This document shows positions 7,235-11,937 of a stretch of DNA of 11,937 bases, one piece after another. A program made the position numbers and the translations under genes. The first letter of the stretch is position 1, and each line of letters opens with the position of its first letter. The stretch lies in NCBI RefSeq assembly GCF_000611645.1, contig NW_014012354.1:1-11937 (forward strand), read 5' to 3'. The notes beneath the pieces were generated by a model. The model ran no database searches and was not told where the DNA came from. It saw nothing but the letters and a program-made list of their open reading frames with translations. The DNA comes from Monoraphidium neglectum (lineage: Eukaryota > Chlorophyta > Chlorophyceae > Sphaeropleales > Selenastraceae).

Positions 7235-9361
7235 CTGTTCCCAACTGCACACGCGCGCGCAGCAGGGATGCCCTTCGATGGGGTGGCTGCGCTGTAACCT
7301 GTGTCGGGCGTTGGTTTGGTAAGAACAAGGGCAAGGAAGGTTGGCAAGCCAGCCTGGCCGCGATGGCCGCGCATGCCGTTTTGGCACACGGGCCCAAAAT
7401 CGGCGGGGTGACGGTTGGCTCCGGCGGTCCGGCGGGCTGCGCAAAAGCAGCCGGTCCGCGAGTGTGCGCGTGATGACGGCTTGATGCTCGTATTCATCCC
7501 GTCAATGAGGCAACACACCCAGGTGCTGAGCTGGATTACTGGAGGGAAACGCGACAAAATCCGGGAATGCGAGCCAAGCGATGTCGATGCATGCACACCT
7601 TCGTGCGCTTTCAACAGCTTTGCCACGTGCGAGTCCTTGGTAGGGCGTGGCCGTCCTCGGTCGGGGTCGTGGCCGTGCTTGCTGGATGGCCGGAAAACAC
7701 CTCCTGAGAGTGTCTGTGCTAAACCCACGTCTGCCTACGAGAAAGTTTCAGCAATCCCAAGTGCAAGTGCGCGTGGTTGGCTGCGGCTTGAGCGCCGGGG
7801 GGGTCGGCGGTAGGGAGGCAACTGCACGGTGACTGCTGCAGGGTCGAGTCGTCACCCGTACTAGGGGGGACCGGGCGCAGGACCAAACTTTATTCAGAGC
7901 ACGTCACAGATTCTGGTACAGATACTCCATGTTGCGGATGGATCTGTGACAGGGACGAGGCGTCAGGATGAACCCAAGCTGATGAGTGGCCTTCAACGCT
8001 GCTTCTGGACGGAGACCTGCAAAGGGGGCGGCGCGCAGGGGGGCCCACCACCCACGCCGAAAGGGACCGCAGGCGCAAACAGCCGTACAGAGCCAAGCAC
8101 TGAGGGCGCGGAGCCCTGGCCAAACTAGCTGATGTTCAAGAAGCAGTCTGAGCCGACAGCGTCAGCTGCAGTGAGAGTCACGCGAGAGGTTATAGCGTTC
8201 AACGGGCCGGATGCACCCGCTCCCTTCCTGAAAAGGGGGAAACGCGCAGAAACAGGGGAGCGGGCCTGTCACGCATACGGAGGATGCGCGGTGGGCGCCG
8301 CGCAGACTCCCACCCTGCGATTCATCCGAGTGGGGCAAGCCCTGATCCCCCATTGCTCTAGACAGGTCGAACTGGCCGTCCCTTGCTTCCTGCCCGCCGT
8401 CCCCTTCCTCCTGTCCTCTGCACCATGCCAGACCCAACCCATCGTTTGGATGAATTCAGATGACTCTACACTGGATGGAGCGCAGTACGTGCATGCATTT
8501 GGTTCGTTGTTGGGCCATAGACCCATTTGCAGGCGACTCCACCAAACGTCAATCACGCACGCGCCACTGTACGCGAGCGCATGTCAGCGGTCAACGTGGC
8601 ATGCCTTGAGGTTGGCCAAATAGCTCAACGCGTAAGATGGGAAAGTATGGGTCGAGGTATTGATTTTTTCAAGTGGTGATGCTTTGCAGGCTGGGGTTTC
8701 CCGGCCCCGCCCGCGCCTCCCCTGCCGGCCCCTGTGGCGAAGAGAGCGGGCGTAAAGGCTCGCGAAACGCGCAAAGGCGATATGCAGCCAGCAGGTTTTG
8801 CAGCCAGCACCGAGCCCCCGAGCTGCCTGGGCGCCCGCGGTGCTGCGGCCGCGCGAATGGTGGTGGGCCCAGGCAGGCTGGCAGAGCGTGCAGCCTGCCT
8901 TCATTCGTCGAGGTTGCTGGGCAGCCGTGGGAGCGGCAGGCCCGCGACTCTAAACAATGACAGGGCAATAAAACATGGAACGCCACCCAACGGATTTATT
9001 TGCAGCAGGGATGTTCGTGTTCACGTTGTTGGCAGTCGTCGACACAGTCTAGAGACGTTGAAAAAACGGGCTGCCCAGGTAGTAAGCACCGGCATGACAG
9101 AGTATGCAGCCCCGATCGTGGTGCCGCGTGGTGCAGAGCGATGCATTGGCCACAGCCAGGATACATGTTTGGCGCCACGGGAGCGCTAGACAAGACAACT
9201 AGACCAGCCCGCTCCAGCGCGCCTCACCCAGAGACGGGCTGCGGGGCGGCAGGTTCATAACTGGGGGGTGCGAGGCCATCACACCACACGCACGCGCAAC
9301 TACCGTACGCTGACGAAAGCCCCAACCCCCCCGTCTTCCAGACCCTGGCGCCGTCCGTGCA
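7235..9361. other. Intergenic region with no supported gene
   Basis: Frames here, such as 8132-8623 (+) and 7728-7231 (-), lack the GC3 bias of real exons in this window and show no motifs. The region should hold the 3' UTR of the EF-hand membrane protein gene at its right end and the start region of the small membrane protein gene at its left end. AATAAA words occur on the minus strand at 9000-8995 and 7894-7889, and on the plus strand at 8967-8972. One TGTAA lies on the plus strand at 7293-7297, with no plus-strand gene to serve. Confidence 0.55.
8995..9000 (-). terminator. Possible AATAAA poly(A) signal for the EF-hand membrane gene
   Basis: AATAAA on the minus strand lies about 360 nt after the stop codon at 9364-9362. 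Green algae usually use TGTAA instead, and none occurs on this strand before about 7300. This is only a candidate; chance occurrence is likely. Confidence 0.2.
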
Positions 9362-11899
9362 TCACTCTGGCGCGGGGCCCCGCTCCCGCTCCGCCTCCCG
9401 CCGCCCCGCCAGCCCCGCCGCGCCGCACGTCGCCGCGGCGCGCCGCGTCAGCCACGGGGGGAGGCGGGCAGCCACCCACTCGCGGACCTCCCAGAGCGCC
9501 ACTCGGCCGTCGCCGTCAGCGTCCAGCACGCTGACGAACATGCGGCGGCCCTCCAAATACAGGGCGAACAGGAACAGCAGCACGACGCCCACGTTCAGGA
9601 CGCCGGCTATCGCGAGGGACGCGTAGACCACCGCGTGAGACTGCGACGCGAGCGCCTCGCCCGCCATGATCGAGTCTGCGGGGCCGAGGGGTGGAGAACT
9701 TTGAATCAATGTTGTAAGATTTGAGAGGTGCCGCTGGCGGGCAGGGCACATAGGCCTGGGGCAGGCGGGCAACATGGCGGAGGGCTGGACGCGCGGCGTG
9801 CGGTGCAAGTGCAGTTCGCGGCTGCCGCACTGGGGCCGCGCCGCGGATGGGGACCATCCGCTGTTTGAGCGCCGCGCTGCTCGCGCGGCGCCAAGGCCTA
9901 GCGTGCTCTGCTGCTGCGGCGCGCTGCAATAAGCCCTTCTCAAGCGTCGTTGCAACGCGCAAATGTTGAGTGGCGCGCCTCCCAGTCTGAGGCGGGCATG
10001 CAAGCACGTCCCCCCCTTGCACACACAACCAGCCTCGCACACACCACATGCGCACGCACACACACTCTTCCTCCCACACACATACACGCAGCACGCCCTC
10101 ACATAACAACAGCCCCGCCCCACTACCACGTCCCGCCGGCTCACCTAGGGCTGGCATCATGAGGGCGAAGCAGCTTCCCACCAGCGCGTACAGGCTGGCG
10201 CCCTGCAGGCTATCCAGCATCTGGCAGCCGTAGGGGCGGCACTTTGACTGCAGCATCAGCGCGATGAAGATTACGCAGTGACCCGCCAGGACTTGGGCGG
10301 CGGCGCCGAACCGCGCGGTGACGGTGAGGGCGAGGGTGAGCACCAGCTTCTCCAGGAGCAGTACGGATTCCCAGTAGTAGTAACCGCGGCGGTACGAGTC
10401 GTAGAAGAAGCCGTACGTGAGGTCCGTCTGGCGGGATTACGTCATCGTGGTGACGGAGTGGTGACGGCAGACGCCGTGGAGTGAGTAAGGGGGTTTGATC
10501 GTGTTGGGCAGAGGCCGCTCGGGCGGCGGTGCGAAAGGGGGGGAGGGAGGCTTGGCTGGCGTGGACCAGCGCGCAGCACAGTCCGCGTGCGTGCGGCCGG
10601 GCTTTGAAACACGCGATGCCTCCCACGCGCGCTGCCCTGTCAGATTCGCGGTACTGCGCCCCCCCCCGCCCCAGGTGCAACAGCGCAGGCGTAGCGCCCT
10701 GCAACCCGATGCAGCCGCGGCGCTCGGGGCCGCCGCCCTCCCCCTCGCCCCTACCCGCACCTGGTCCTCCCCGAGTCGTTCCCTGTTCCTCCAAAGCACA
10801 AAAATCATGATGAGCGGGAACCCCGCGCAGAAGGCCACCGCCCACGCGACACCCATGCCCAGCAGCACCCGCATCGGCCCCTCGAAGCACGTCTGGCTGG
10901 TGTCGTAATTCCAGTACGTCCCGACGGCTTTGAGGGCCGCGAGCGCGTCCCCGCCGGGCGAGGGGAAGCCGGGGGGCGGGAGGTAGACTTTGCTGACTGC
11001 TGAGGGCCTGTCCACTGGGGTGCAGGCCGCCAGGATAGTCACAACTGCGTCGGACACCTGAAAGCAGGCCGGTGGGGGCGGGTGGAGGGGGGGGGCAAGT
11101 GGTGTTTGATTCCGCGCTGGGTGCGAGGGCAGCGGCGGATGATGATTGCGGGGTTTTGCGGGCGGGAGCTTTGCACGAGGGATCTCTGGCCGGCTTTGGG
11201 GTTGGATGGCTTATGGCGTATGAGACGCACCAAGCAACACTCGCTGCTAGCAGGCGAGCGCGGCGGAGGCGGCGCCCCGCTGACCTGGGGGTACAGGTAG
11301 AAGGCCACCATGATGCACGTCATCAGGACCCGCGGGCCGTAGTGACCCCACGTCACCCGGTGACGCGCTGCGCCCAGGGACCCCGGGCGGCGCTGGCGCA
11401 GGGCGGCCACGGCGGCGATGGCGGCCCAGCCGAGCAGGCTCACAAGGCAGGCGGCGGCTGCGGGGGGAGAAGGGGCATGGGTGGCATAGGTGGCAAGGGG
11501 GCCTTGAGGTGACGCGACCCTGGCAGGCAATTGAGGCGGCCGTTCGTGGCAATCCATTCTGGAGTAGTTTGTAAAGTGGAAGCAGCCGTTGTGGGTAAGC
11601 TGACGCTCAGCAACACAGCTCAGCACTATTCCCAGGGGTCTCGACGCAACACAACACGCAGATTTGCACCAGGGGCCGACAGTCGAGACATTGGTTGAAA
11701 CTGGGTAGAATTAATGGGGGAAACGCAATTGGGTGGGTGTGTCAATGCACCACTGCAAACCCACAAGGGACCACTCACCCGGCATGAGCAGCAAGATGAT
11801 GAAGCGGGTGATGGAGGGGCGCGGCCCCACCCCCACCAGGCTGCACTCGAGTGACACCCAGGAGGAGATGGTCTGGGACTGGTCAAAGAATCCCATGAT
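9362..11899 (-). CDS. Polytopic membrane protein with TRP-like C-terminal module and one EF-hand (3' part; gene continues past right edge)
   Basis: Exons 11899-11779, 11457-11285, 11057-10761, 10427-10145 and 9675-9362 join in phase (0, 1, 0, 0, 1) to 395 codons plus TGA. All junctions are GT-AG. Residue numbers count from 11899. SSWVSLECSLV (12-22) is followed by hydrophobic spans near 32-60, 84-96, 162-187, 217-236, 243-258, 270-290 and 304-332. FYLYPQVSDAVVTILAACTPVD (93-114) and the aromatic block GFFYDSYRRGYYYWES (203-218), followed by LLLEKLVLTL, resemble the C-terminal membrane region of large TRP/polycystin-like proteins of algae and protists. This is from memory and not searched. DADGDGRVALWE (343-354) is a canonical 12-residue EF-hand loop with Asp at 1, 3 and 5 and Glu at 12, after the last span. 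A Ca2+-responsive channel or sensor is inference. The N-terminal part, probably large and extracellular, is outside the window. The tail ends EAERERGPAPE. Confidence 0.75.
9676..10144 (-). other. Last intron of the EF-hand membrane protein gene
   Basis: The donor is CCCTAG|GTGAGC and the acceptor is GCCCCGCAG|ACTCG on the minus strand. Phase 1 splicing rebuilds Asp292, joining FALMMPAL to DSIMAGEALAS. It is the longest intron of this gene seen here (469 nt). Confidence 0.8.
10019..10089 (+). repeat. CA-rich imperfect microsatellite
   Basis: This is a degenerate CA/CGCA stretch on the plus strand, with blocks such as CGCACGCACACACAC. It lies inside the last intron of the minus-strand membrane protein gene, so the transcript carries a GU-rich segment. 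It resembles the CA tract in HEMA intron 3 but is less pure. Confidence 0.8.
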
Positions 11900-11937
11900 C
11901 TGTCACCGGGGGGGGGGGATGGAAGTGGCAGGGGGGG

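Noticed and set aside
8132..8623. 163-codon plus-strand frame
   Set aside because: Codon third positions are mixed and not GC-rich, and there is no motif or splice support.
4900..9300. Search for transposons, terminal inverted repeats, tRNAs or repeat arrays in the gene-poor stretches
   Set aside because: Only short chance similarities were seen (for example GGGAATGCGAGCC near 5139 and 7563). There was no transposase, no paired termini and no tRNA B-box in a plausible fold.

Overview
The window looks like nuclear DNA from a GC-rich eukaryote with plastids, most likely a green alga. The group (possibly Trebouxiophyceae, Chlorella-like) is a guess. Three things support this: a plant-type glutamyl-tRNA reductase gene with a probable transit peptide, split by GT-AG introns of 324-400 nt; coding exons with very high GC at third positions and long non-coding gaps of lower codon bias; and TGTAA, the usual green-algal polyadenylation word, downstream of the first gene. 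I see no operons, prokaryotic ribosome sites, rRNA, tRNA or CRISPR.

Layout: positions 1-108 hold the last 35 codons of an unidentified + strand gene, followed by a 3' region with three TGTAA words. Positions 964-4048 hold a complete five-exon HEMA gene on the + strand. It encodes a 538-residue chloroplast glutamyl-tRNA reductase, the first committed step of tetrapyrrole (chlorophyll and heme) synthesis. Its introns carry long CA, GC/GT and GA microsatellites. The last 58 nt around its stop codon are repeated just downstream. Positions 4049-6733 show no gene I can support. Positions 7234-6734 (- strand) hold a GC3-rich frame for a small, orphan, probably single-span membrane protein. Positions 7235-9361 show no convincing gene. 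Positions 11899-9362 (- strand) hold the last five exons (395 codons) of a polytopic membrane protein. It has a TRP-channel-like algal/protist C-terminal membrane module and one canonical EF-hand, and its 5' part lies beyond the right edge.

The genes do not form an obvious pathway together. HEMA and the two minus-strand genes run tail to tail across long gaps. I found no coherent new multi-gene system. The points most worth a second look are the complementary CA and GT tracts flanking HEMA exon 4, the stop-codon duplication, and the two membrane proteins. All exon joins were inferred by eye from splice sites, reading phase and, for HEMA, remembered family similarity; no search was run.
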